Shown: piece by piece, positions 1 through 5,199 of the stretch | Numbering within the stretch: position 1 is the stretch's first letter | Layout: each line of letters opens with the position of its first letter | Assembly: GCA_002441545.1 (NCBI GenBank) | Contig: DJWL01000082.1 | Span: 1-5,199 of the forward strand | Source: Flavobacteriaceae bacterium UBA6231 | GTDB taxonomy: Bacteria > Bacteroidota > Bacteroidia > Flavobacteriales > Flavobacteriaceae | Length of the DNA: 5,199 nt | Reading direction: 5' to 3' | Made by a program: the position numbers and the translations under genes | Notes under the pieces: generated by a model | Told to the model about the DNA's origin: nothing | The model's database searches: none | What the model saw: only the letters and a program-made list of their open reading frames with translations

Positions 1-35
1 TTTGAGGTTCTCGACCTCGGTTATTAATGAGAGCG

Positions 36-64
36 CAAAGATACTATATTTTTTTTATTTGCAA
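36..64 (-). promoter_or_regulatory. Bacteroidota housekeeping-type promoter reading out of the left edge
   Basis: Read on the minus strand, positions 64-62 give TTG and positions 43-36 give TATCTTTG, separated by 18 bases. This is a full match to the -33/-7 pair (TTG, TAnnTTTG) used by the Bacteroidota primary sigma factor. Transcription would start around position 30 and run off the left edge, so the gene served is outside the window. A short inverted repeat (GAGGT at 4-8 and ACCTC at 14-18, 5-base loop) would lie in its 5' leader. No coding sequence can be seen in 1-108. The start site is inferred. Confidence 0.6.
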
Positions 65-108
65 CATATTTTTTTATAACGAAAATTTGTGTGTAAAAGA
101 TTTGATTT

Positions 109-1167
109 TTAGAATAGTAAACATACAGGAGTAGGAGCCATAACTGAGTTTAAAAATGATAGCATTCCTGTTTTAGGAGCTATTTTAAAAACAGAAATAT
201 TATCACTTTTTTGATTGGCAACCAATAAGAATTTTCCAGTTGGATCTATAGTAAAATTTCTTGGCCAATCACCATGAACAGAAATTGTTTGAATTTTTTC
301 AATAGAACCATCAAGTTTATTTCTTTTAAAGACTACTATTGAATTCTCACCTCTGTTTGATCCATATAAATACAATTCATTTTTAGATAACTGAATTTCA
401 GCACAAGCATTAGACCCTTTGTAATCTTCCCTTAAAGTTGAATCAGTGTCAATTTGTTCAAAACCATTTTCTGTTTTTTTTACCGAAGTAACAGAACTAC
501 CATGTTCATTGATTATATATATAAATTGACCGTTTCTTGTTAAAGCAAAATGCCTAGGTCCAGAATTATTGGGCATTTCAACAATACTAGGTAACACAAG
601 TTCGTAATTGTTATTTTTTAATTTGTATTGATAAACGGAATTCATTCCTAAATCTGCAACAAAAAGGTCGTCATTAAAAAACTGTGCAGAATGAGCATGA
701 GACTTTTTATCAGATGTATTGTGCTCAAAAATTTGAGATGCCTCACTGAGTTTTCCGTCTCTTGAAATGTTATAAATGGAAACGGAGCCACCACCATAAT
801 TTGACACAACCGCTTTATTTCCCAATTTATTTAAAGAAATATGACAGGGCCAATTGCCATTACTGCTTACTTTATTTAAAAATTTTAGCAACCCATTTTT
901 TTCAGTTTTAAAAGAAGAAACATTTCCGCTGCTTTCGTTTACAGCATACAAATATTTTTTATTATGTGAAAAGGTAATAAACGAAGGGCTTTCACTAGAG
1001 GCAGCAAATTGTAAATTGCTAAGTTCTCCTGTATTTATGTTAAATTGAATTCTGTAAATTCCTTCGCTATTGCCATCGGTATAGGTTCCAATGTACATTG
1101 GTATATTTTGAGCTTTAGTATTAAATTGGCTTACCATAAGGCATAAAAAAAATAGTTTAAAATTCAT
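109..1167 (-). CDS. Exported lactonase-family seven-bladed beta-propeller protein (6-phosphogluconolactonase-like)
   Basis: This is a 352-residue protein of the lactonase (YbhE-type 6-phosphogluconolactonase) beta-propeller family, at the usual full length. Family-typical blade motifs run through it: YIGTYT near 25-30, SHAHSAQF near 156-163, VADLGMNSVYQY near 170-181, GPRHFALT near 203-210, SNRGENSIVVF near 270-280, and DWPRNFTIDPTG with LLVANQKSDNISVF near 300-327. The first 20 residues form a signal peptide: Lys at 4, a hydrophobic core FFLCLMV, and a polar stretch ending near Ala19-Gln20. The protein is therefore probably periplasmic or surface-exposed. Export argues against a role in the cytosolic pentose-phosphate pathway; the family name describes the fold, and the true substrate is unknown. 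It lies 72 bases downstream of hemA on the same strand, with a hairpin between them, and no convincing promoter of its own was found. Read-through from hemA is possible. Family call is confident; function is not. Confidence 0.9.
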   Translation of the reverse strand: MNFKLFFLCLMVSQFNTKAQNIPMYIGTYTDGNSEGIYRIQFNINTGELSNLQFAASSESPSFITFSHNKKYLYAVNESSGNVSSFKTEKNGLLKFLNKVSSNGNWPCHISLNKLGNKAVVSNYGGGSVSIYNISRDGKLSEASQIFEHNTSDKKSHAHSAQFFNDDLFVADLGMNSVYQYKLKNNNYELVLPSIVEMPNNSGPRHFALTRNGQFIYIINEHGSSVTSVKKTENGFEQIDTDSTLREDYKGSNACAEIQLSKNELYLYGSNRGENSIVVFKRNKLDGSIEKIQTISVHGDWPRNFTIDPTGKFLLVANQKSDNISVFKIAPKTGMLSFLNSVMAPTPVCLLF

Positions 1168-1219
1168 ATCATGGTTTATTTAAGTTATAAAAGTATGATA
1201 TTTTAAACTATTTTTTATC

Positions 1220-1242
1220 TAAATAAGTCTGTGACTTATTTA
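1220..1242 (-). terminator. Inverted repeat at the hemA stop codon, possible terminator hairpin
   Basis: Arms of 10 bases (TAAATAAGTC at 1220-1229 and GACTTATTTA at 1233-1242) pair perfectly around a 3-base loop. The repeat contains the hemA stop codon (complement of 1240-1242). It could fold as a low-GC hairpin at the end of the hemA transcript. On the hemA strand the following bases are A-rich, not the T-run expected of a classic intrinsic terminator; a T-run (AATTTTTC) lies on the other side, in plus-strand orientation. It may be a weak or bidirectional terminator, a processing or mRNA-stability hairpin, or a protein-binding site. Confidence 0.4.
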
Positions 1243-2457
1243 ATTTTTCAACATAGAAATTTCATTTGAAATTAAGTTGTCTATATCTTTTGAGGTTATT
1301 GAAATTTGGTTTTTAATCATTATTTTTTTCATCACTTGATTGGTTACCATAGTTACTTGAGAGTCTTCTATAGTATTTTCAAAACGTGTTTTAACCTTAT
1401 TGTTTATTGTTATTTTAAACTCTGCCAGAAGTGCTCTTAATGATGCACCTTGAAGCCATTCATTGTAAGCATCAATTTCCTCTGAAATAATTAAATTAAC
1501 TTCATCTGTTGCGGCCAAACGGTGTTCTTTGGTTTCTTCAAGTTCTACAGAAATTGAGTCTAAATCATGAAAAACAATATGATTTTGATTGGCTAGTTTT
1601 TTGTCAATATTACATGGTACAGCTAAATCAATCAGCAATACTTTTTTGTTTGATTCAGGAACATTTTTAATCAAATTCGAGCAATTACTTGCTGCGCTAA
1701 TAATCACATCAAAATCATCAAAATTATTGCTTATTATGTTTTCCCAAGGATAGGTTTTGCATTGATTATTTTGTGCTAAGATTATGGCTTTTTCTAAACT
1801 GCGATTTCCAATATATATATTGTTGAAATTAAATTTCGAATTATACTTAAACAGTTGCTTTACAATGTCGCCAGCTCCAACAAACAATATTTTTTTTGAT
1901 TTTACAGTATCTCTATCAAATGTTTGTCTTATTACTTTTAATGATTTGTAGGCTACAGAAGTAGTTCCGTCTCTAAAATCAGTTTCGTTGCTAATTCTTT
2001 TATGAGTTTTAAAAACTGCTTGTAAAGCACGTTCTAACAATGACCCTTGTAGTTGATGGGCCATTGAAAAGTGATGAGCTTTTTTTATTTGAGATATAAT
2101 TTCAGCATCACCAAAAACAAGCGATTCTAAACCTGATGAAACTTCTAATAAATGTTTTATACTACCTTTGGTATCATCACTTAATTGAAACATTTCTTTT
2201 TCACTGTGTGAGTTTTTTATGGCTTTAAACTCAATCAAATAATCTATTATTGAGTTTGCTGACGTAGTAATAGATTCAAAATAAATTTCAGATCTGTTAC
2301 AAGTAGCCAAAATAAACAAACCCGAAATGTCTTTAAAAGCTTCACAAATAAGTTGAGTTAATTGTTTTTTTTCTTCTTCTGAAATATGATATTTTTCTCG
2401 TTGTTCAGTATTTGCCGTTTTATGGGAAACACTTATATAGCGCAATGTTTTATTCAT
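1240..2457 (-). CDS. hemA: Glutamyl-tRNA reductase HemA
   Basis: This 405-residue enzyme reduces glutamyl-tRNA(Glu) with NADPH to glutamate-1-semialdehyde, the first committed step of C5-pathway tetrapyrrole (heme) synthesis in the cytosol. The catalytic domain carries ATCNRSEIY at 51-59 with the nucleophile Cys53. It also has HLLEVSSGLESLVFGDAEI at 102-120, matching the family's H-x-SGL-S-G-x-QI region, and SQIKKA at 122-127. The NADPH-binding domain has FVGAGD at 192-197, and LLIDLAVPCNID at 274-285 matches the conserved IDLAVPRDI motif. The C-terminal helical dimerisation region (about 310-405) is present, so the gene is complete (E. coli HemA is about 418 residues). The usual neighbour hemC is absent; downstream is an unrelated lactonase, and upstream and divergent is a cytochrome c operon. 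As I recall, the housekeeping HemA of Flavobacteriia looks different at the N terminus, so this may be a second, dedicated copy (inference). A promoter with a Crp/Fnr-like dyad precedes it. Confidence 0.95.
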   Translation of the reverse strand: MNKTLRYISVSHKTANTEQREKYHISEEEKKQLTQLICEAFKDISGLFILATCNRSEIYFESITTSANSIIDYLIEFKAIKNSHSEKEMFQLSDDTKGSIKHLLEVSSGLESLVFGDAEIISQIKKAHHFSMAHQLQGSLLERALQAVFKTHKRISNETDFRDGTTSVAYKSLKVIRQTFDRDTVKSKKILFVGAGDIVKQLFKYNSKFNFNNIYIGNRSLEKAIILAQNNQCKTYPWENIISNNFDDFDVIISAASNCSNLIKNVPESNKKVLLIDLAVPCNIDKKLANQNHIVFHDLDSISVELEETKEHRLAATDEVNLIISEEIDAYNEWLQGASLRALLAEFKITINNKVKTRFENTIEDSQVTMVTNQVMKKIMIKNQISITSKDIDNLISNEISMLKN

Positions 2458-2512
2458 AATTAGCTTAACTCTAAAGTCTTTAAAAATTATATAACTATAA
2501 TAGATAATATGT

Positions 2513-2520
2513 CAAAGGTA
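2513..2520 (-). promoter_or_regulatory. Predicted -7 element of the hemA promoter
   Basis: On the minus strand positions 2520-2513 read TACCTTTG, a full match to the Bacteroidota -7 consensus TAnnTTTG. The start site would fall near 2506-2509, leaving a leader of about 50 bases before the hemA ATG at 2457. No TTG is present at the expected -33 position, which suits a promoter that needs an activator. The dyad at 2543-2556 sits 29.5 bp upstream, centre to first T. The start site is inferred from spacing alone. Confidence 0.55.
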
Positions 2521-2542
2521 GTTACAGAACATTAGATAGATA

Positions 2543-2556
2543 ATGACTTTTATCAT
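2543..2556. promoter_or_regulatory. Crp/Fnr-type operator upstream of hemA
   Basis: The sequence ATGAC-TTTT-ATCAT is a dyad (ATGA, 6-base centre, TCAT) centred at 2549.5. It differs at one of 14 bases from the second site at 2645-2658. Half-site length and spacing are those of Crp/Fnr-family operators (compare TGTGA-N6-TCACA and TTGAT-N4-ATCAA). Its centre is 29.5 bp from the hemA -7 element, which puts it near -41.5, the class II activator position. Which family member binds cannot be told from the DNA. Confidence 0.5.
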
Positions 2557-2560
2557 ATTT

Positions 2561-2576
2561 TGTAACATATGTTACA
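2561..2576. promoter_or_regulatory. Perfect 16-bp palindrome TGTAACAT-ATGTTACA
   Basis: All 16 bases are self-complementary, centred at 2568.5. The half-site TGTAAC-N4-GTTACA has Crp/Fnr-like spacing but a different half-site sequence from the two ATGAC sites, so it may bind a second regulator. It lies 19 bp (about two helical turns) from the centre of the hemA-proximal dyad, which puts it near -60 for hemA and far upstream of the cytochrome promoter. Confidence 0.5.
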
Positions 2577-2641
2577 TTAAGAGATTTTTAAAAATATTGA
2601 AGAGATTAAAACTCAATTTAAGAATCTGTTTATTTTTTCAC

Positions 2642-2661
2642 TTTATGACTTTTGTCATAAA
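2642..2661. promoter_or_regulatory. Crp/Fnr-type operator upstream of the cytochrome module
   Basis: Perfect 8-base arms, TTTATGAC at 2642-2649 and GTCATAAA at 2654-2661, flank a TTTT centre, giving a dyad centred at 2651.5. This is the stronger of the two ATGAC-type sites. It lies 29.5 bp upstream of the first T of the -7 element at 2681-2688, the same distance as in the mirror-image hemA promoter. The likely role is activation of the downstream electron-transfer genes by a Crp/Fnr-family protein sensing oxygen, nitric oxide, redox state or another effector (inference). Confidence 0.6.
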
Positions 2662-2680
2662 ATATTTGTAGAAAATTAGA

Positions 2681-2688
2681 TATGTTTG
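2681..2688 (+). promoter_or_regulatory. Predicted -7 element of the cytochrome / Fe-S / NrfD operon
   Basis: TATGTTTG matches TAnnTTTG completely. There is no TTG about 19 bases upstream, consistent with dependence on the activator site at 2642-2661. The predicted start is near 2692-2695, placing the operator centre close to -41.5 and leaving an unusually long leader of about 300 bases before the first gene. No better promoter was found closer to the gene: TATGTTTC at 2957-2964 is a 7/8 match but lacks a suitably spaced -33 element. Confidence 0.5.
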
Positions 2689-2992
2689 AAATAATTCATT
2701 AAAAAAGATCCTTCCAAATTTTGCCCAAGTTGTAATGCTTTTATTAATTCTTAAAAATGGAATTATAGCATTTACATGTGATATACATTTTGACGGGTTT
2801 TATTATTGTTGTTTTTAAAATGGTTTTTTCTGAAAATAGTCTTAAAAATAACAATTAATAAATAAGCACTCTTTTTCGAAGGGTTTATTTTAGCCTAGCA
2901 TTGGCCACTTTAATTTATATAGTTGAAAAACAGTCTATAAATACTTCCTATAGATTTATGTTTCATTTCAACAATAACTAAGTTTTTAAGAA
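2689..2992 (+). other. Long AT-rich untranslated leader before the cytochrome gene
   Basis: About 300 bases separate the predicted promoter from the first gene. No convincing gene lies here on either strand. A 27-codon frame (2735-2818, beginning MLLLILKNG) has an ATG but no visible ribosome-binding signal and no recognisable similarity. A weak 6-bp inverted repeat (TCTATA at 2934-2939, TATAGA at 2949-2954) could form a hairpin about 40 bases before the start codon. I recognise no known riboswitch. The region may be an untranslated regulatory leader or simply a degenerate spacer. Confidence 0.3.
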
Positions 2993-3445
2993 ATGCCAAA
3001 AATTATTTTTCGATTATTACTTTCTTTTATTGTTTTTGTTACCATTTTTATAGTAATAAAGCAATTAGTGATACCAAATTCCTTTGGTGATTACGGCCAT
3101 TATAGAGCTAATTCCATTGATGACAATAAAGGAAGAACACTTTATTTTAAAGGAGATGAAAAATGTATTTCATGTCATCAAGATATTAATGATTTAATAA
3201 ATACAGATTTACATTCCGAAATAAGTTGTGAAACTTGCCATCCTCCAAAAATTGATGCAGATACAGATTGTAAGGTAAATCCTCCTAAGATTAAGGGAAC
3301 CATTGAATTTTGTGCACAATGTCACACAAAGAATGCTGCAAGAGAAGCTATAGGTTTTCCGAATTTTGATATTAAGGAACACAAGGGAGACCAAAACTGT
3401 ATAGAATGTCATAATCCGCACGCGCCATGGGAACTAAAAGAATAA
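2993..3445 (+). CDS. Membrane-anchored tetraheme cytochrome c (cytochrome c3-like)
   Basis: This 150-residue protein has an uncleaved-looking N-terminal signal anchor (hydrophobic 5-27 after Lys3) followed by a periplasmic domain with four CxxCH heme c motifs: CISCH 58-62, CETCH 79-83, CAQCH 107-111 and CIECH 136-140. Exactly four further histidines (His36 in GDYGHYRA, His74, His130, His143) could be distal ligands, which would allow bis-His, low-spin hemes suited to electron transfer and not catalysis. The GHYR, CETCH and C-terminal CHNPHAP segments are typical of small multiheme cytochromes found beside NrfC/NrfD-type genes. The last 19 bases overlap the next gene, suggesting translational coupling. 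The ATG at 2993 is chosen because it gives the complete anchor; as is usual in Bacteroidota, only an A-rich stretch precedes it. It probably passes electrons between the Fe-S partner and a periplasmic acceptor or donor. It is shorter than NapC/NrfH proteins and its motif spacing differs from theirs. Confidence 0.88.
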   Translation: MPKIIFRLLLSFIVFVTIFIVIKQLVIPNSFGDYGHYRANSIDDNKGRTLYFKGDEKCISCHQDINDLINTDLHSEISCETCHPPKIDADTDCKVNPPKIKGTIEFCAQCHTKNAAREAIGFPNFDIKEHKGDQNCIECHNPHAPWELKE

Positions 3446-4206
3446 ATAACAATAGAAGGAATTTTTTCAAAACTACAGCTGCTTTAATTGGCGGTACCAT
3501 TGCAATTTCAATTGTGAAACCTTTTGAGCTTATAGGTCAATCAAAAGTTGAGGATAAAAGCGATGATAAAACTATCAAACCATTATGGGGAATGGGCGTT
3601 GATATAAAGAAATGTATAGGTTGTGGAAAATGTTCTGAAGCCTGCAAGATTGAAAATAATGTACCAAAAGAACCTTTCTATTTTAGAACATGGGTTGAGC
3701 AATATACAGTTAAAAAGGATGGCGAAGTTAAAATAGAATCACCTAATGGAGGTATTGGAGGTTTAAAACAATCAGTACCAGATGAGGATATTTTTAAATC
3801 GTTTATGGTGCCCAAATTATGTAATCACTGTACCGATGCTCCTTGTGTACAAGCTTGCCCTGTAGGAGCAACTTTTATCAGTCCTGAAGGTGTTGTTTTT
3901 GTAGATGAAACCTATTGCATAGGTTGTAGTTATTGCATTCAAGCTTGTCCTTATGGTGCTAGATTTATGAATCCAATTACTAAAGTTGCTGATAAGTGTA
4001 CTTTTTGCTATCACCGAATAAGTAAAGGTTTAGAACCTGCATGTGTAGAGGTTTGTCCTACAGACGCACGGATTTTCGGAAATTTAAGAGACAAAAAAAG
4101 CGATTTAGTTAAGTTTTTGCAAAAAAATCCAACAGAGGTTTTAAAACCTCATTTAAATACAAAGTCAAGAGTTTTTTATAACGGATTAAGTTCAGAAGTT
4201 AGATAA
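3427..4206 (+). CDS. Tat-exported 4x[4Fe-4S] ferredoxin-like electron-transfer subunit (NrfC/TtrB/MccC type)
   Basis: This 259-residue subunit has a twin-arginine signal: NRRNFFK at 9-15, then a hydrophobic stretch to about 30. Sixteen cysteines in four groups predict four cubane clusters, as in the DmsB/PsrB/NrfC family: Cys63/66/69/73, Cys132/135/140/144, Cys164/167/170/174 and Cys191/194/206/210. Length is normal for the family. It should sit on the periplasmic face, docked on the NrfD-type protein encoded 2 bases downstream, and relay electrons between the quinone site and the cytochrome. Having its own Tat signal resembles NrfC, TtrB and MccC; DmsB- and PsrB-type subunits usually travel with a Tat-bearing catalytic partner. 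The start at 3427 overlaps the cytochrome gene by 19 bases and is supported because the Tat motif follows within ten residues. No catalytic subunit is visible, so the specific enzyme cannot be assigned. Confidence 0.92.
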   Translation: MGTKRINNNRRNFFKTTAALIGGTIAISIVKPFELIGQSKVEDKSDDKTIKPLWGMGVDIKKCIGCGKCSEACKIENNVPKEPFYFRTWVEQYTVKKDGEVKIESPNGGIGGLKQSVPDEDIFKSFMVPKLCNHCTDAPCVQACPVGATFISPEGVVFVDETYCIGCSYCIQACPYGARFMNPITKVADKCTFCYHRISKGLEPACVEVCPTDARIFGNLRDKKSDLVKFLQKNPTEVLKPHLNTKSRVFYNGLSSEVR

Positions 4207-4208
4207 TT

Positions 4209-5199
4209 ATGGAAGAGCATTTTCAACATTTATACGAAGCCTTATCACAAGTTGATGGATATATTTATCCTAATGAAATAGACTTGCATTGGGGATTAAT
4301 GATTGTATTGTATCCGTACATTACCGGATTGGTTGCTGGAGCTTTTATATTAGCATCACTTGAACGCGTTTTTCATGTGAAAGTATTAAAACCTACTTAT
4401 GGGTTAGCTCTATTAACGGCATTAGCTTTTTTATTGGTGGCAACCATGCCTTTAGTAAGTCATTTACAGCATCCTCTCAGGGCTTATGAAATTTTTATGA
4501 CACCAAACTCAACATCGGCAATGGCTATTTTTGGATTTGTTTATTTATGGTACTTAATGGTGGTTTTATTATTAGAAATTTGGTTTGATTATAGAAGGGA
4601 TTTTGTAATATGGGCAAAAACCAGTAAGGGATTCAAAAAGTTTTTTTATAGAATAATAACTCTTGGAATTAATGAAACAGATGAAAAATCTGTAAAATTA
4701 GATGATAGATTAGGTTATTTTATTACTGTAATTGGAATCCCATCAGCTTTTTTACTTCACGGCTATGTGGGTTTCATTTTTGGCTCTATAAAGGCTAATC
4801 CTTGGTGGTCTACCGTATTAATGCCAATTATATTTTTGTTTTCTGCTATGGTTTCTGGAATAGCCTTGGTAATGATTATTTATATGGTAGTTAGCTGGAT
4901 AAGGAGGGTTAAAATTGACATGAAATGTTTGGATACTATAGCCAGATATTTGCTGTTTATTTTAATAATAGATTTTACTTTGGAATCTTTAGATCAAATT
5001 CATCGAATTTATGAGGCTGAAGAATCTTTTGATATTATTAAAGTATTGGTTAGTGGTAAACTTAACCTTACGTTATTTATAATGCAAATTGGTTTAGGAA
5101 CGATAGTGCCTTTATTCTTTTTAGGAATATTTCAATTTTATAAACCAGTTGAAAAAATTAGAAAAGCAGTCTACTTTTTTGTAGGAATATTTGTTCTTA
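4209..5199 (+). CDS. nrfD: NrfD/PsrC-family quinone-interacting membrane subunit (3' end beyond window)
   Basis: The frame opens at ATG 4209, 2 bases after the Fe-S gene stop, and stays open to the window end (330 codons seen, no stop). It is strongly hydrophobic. Membrane segments are visible near residues 29-50, 65-83, 105-124, 170-192, 202-228, 244-261 and 285-308, with an eighth beginning near 319, in line with the eight-helix PsrC/NrfD fold. HPLRAYEIFMTPN (88-100) between helices 2 and 3 occupies the loop where this family carries a conserved R/P-containing segment near the quinone site. Family members oxidise or reduce menaquinol and exchange electrons with a docked periplasmic Fe-S subunit, here surely the product of the preceding gene. 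The symbol denotes the family, not proof of nitrite reduction. Family members are typically about 320-420 residues, so most of the protein is probably present; the C terminus and the next gene are not seen. Confidence 0.88.
   Translation, partial: MEEHFQHLYEALSQVDGYIYPNEIDLHWGLMIVLYPYITGLVAGAFILASLERVFHVKVLKPTYGLALLTALAFLLVATMPLVSHLQHPLRAYEIFMTPNSTSAMAIFGFVYLWYLMVVLLLEIWFDYRRDFVIWAKTSKGFKKFFYRIITLGINETDEKSVKLDDRLGYFITVIGIPSAFLLHGYVGFIFGSIKANPWWSTVLMPIIFLFSAMVSGIALVMIIYMVVSWIRRVKIDMKCLDTIARYLLFILIIDFTLESLDQIHRIYEAEESFDIIKVLVSGKLNLTLFIMQIGLGTIVPLFFLGIFQFYKPVEKIRKAVYFFVGIFVL

Noticed and set aside
1..20. A tRNA T-arm-like sequence at the left edge
   Set aside because: The 5-bp stem and its loop do not match the conserved TTCRANY loop, and no other tRNA part is in the window.
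854..1048. A 64-codon plus-strand open frame inside the lactonase gene
   Set aside because: It lies wholly within a well-supported family member on the other strand and its translation shows no recognisable motif; it is an antisense shadow.
2695..2754. A short plus-strand frame ending KFCPSCNAFINS, resembling a zinc-knuckle fragment
   Set aside because: There is no usable start codon, a stop lies directly upstream at 2692-2694, and it is under 20 codons; a chance CxxC or at most a gene remnant.
2735..2818. A 27-codon frame with an ATG in the cytochrome leader
   Set aside because: There is no ribosome-binding signal, no recognisable similarity and AT-driven composition; listed only as part of the leader.
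2918..2925. TATAGTTG as a closer promoter for the cytochrome gene
   Set aside because: One mismatch to TAnnTTTG, and the only upstream TTG (2901-2903) leaves a 14-base spacer, shorter than the usual 17-23.
3209..3421. A 70-codon minus-strand open frame opposite the cytochrome gene
   Set aside because: The plus-strand frame has four CxxCH motifs; this frame is an antisense by-product.
3817..4014. A 65-codon minus-strand open frame opposite the Fe-S gene
   Set aside because: It is antisense to the cysteine-rich cluster motifs of the real gene and has no features of its own.

Overview
The window looks like chromosomal DNA of a Flavobacteriia-type Bacteroidota. It is strongly AT-rich, has no clear Shine-Dalgarno sequences, and carries several good matches to the Bacteroidota sigma-factor -7 element TAnnTTTG. 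No mobile element, tRNA, rRNA or CRISPR array is visible.

Layout. The left edge (1-108) holds a minus-strand promoter that fires out of the window. Next are two minus-strand genes: an exported beta-propeller lactonase (109-1167) and glutamyl-tRNA reductase HemA (1240-2457), the first committed enzyme of C5-pathway heme synthesis. A 23-bp inverted repeat that includes the hemA stop codon separates them. A 535-bp divergent control region (2458-2992) follows. On the plus strand there is then a tight three-gene cluster: a membrane-anchored tetraheme cytochrome c (2993-3445), a Tat-exported ferredoxin-like protein with four [4Fe-4S] clusters (3427-4206), and an NrfD/PsrC-family quinone-interacting membrane protein (4209 to the end, truncated by the window).

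How it fits together. The plus-strand genes form a cytochrome c / NrfC-type / NrfD-type respiratory electron-transfer module that would exchange electrons between the menaquinone pool and periplasmic hemes. No catalytic subunit (molybdopterin enzyme or large multiheme reductase) lies in the window, so the terminal substrate cannot be named. HemA would feed heme synthesis for such multiheme cytochromes.

The most striking signal is in the divergent region. Two nearly identical Crp/Fnr-type dyads, ATGAC-TTTT-(A/G)TCAT, face two opposite-strand TAnnTTTG elements at exactly the same distance: 29.5 bp from dyad centre to the first T. This is the geometry of class II activation, with centres near -41.5. 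One promoter would serve hemA and the other the cytochrome module. A third, perfect 16-bp palindrome with different half-sites lies between them. I infer one Crp/Fnr-family regulator coupling heme supply to assembly of the electron-transfer complex.
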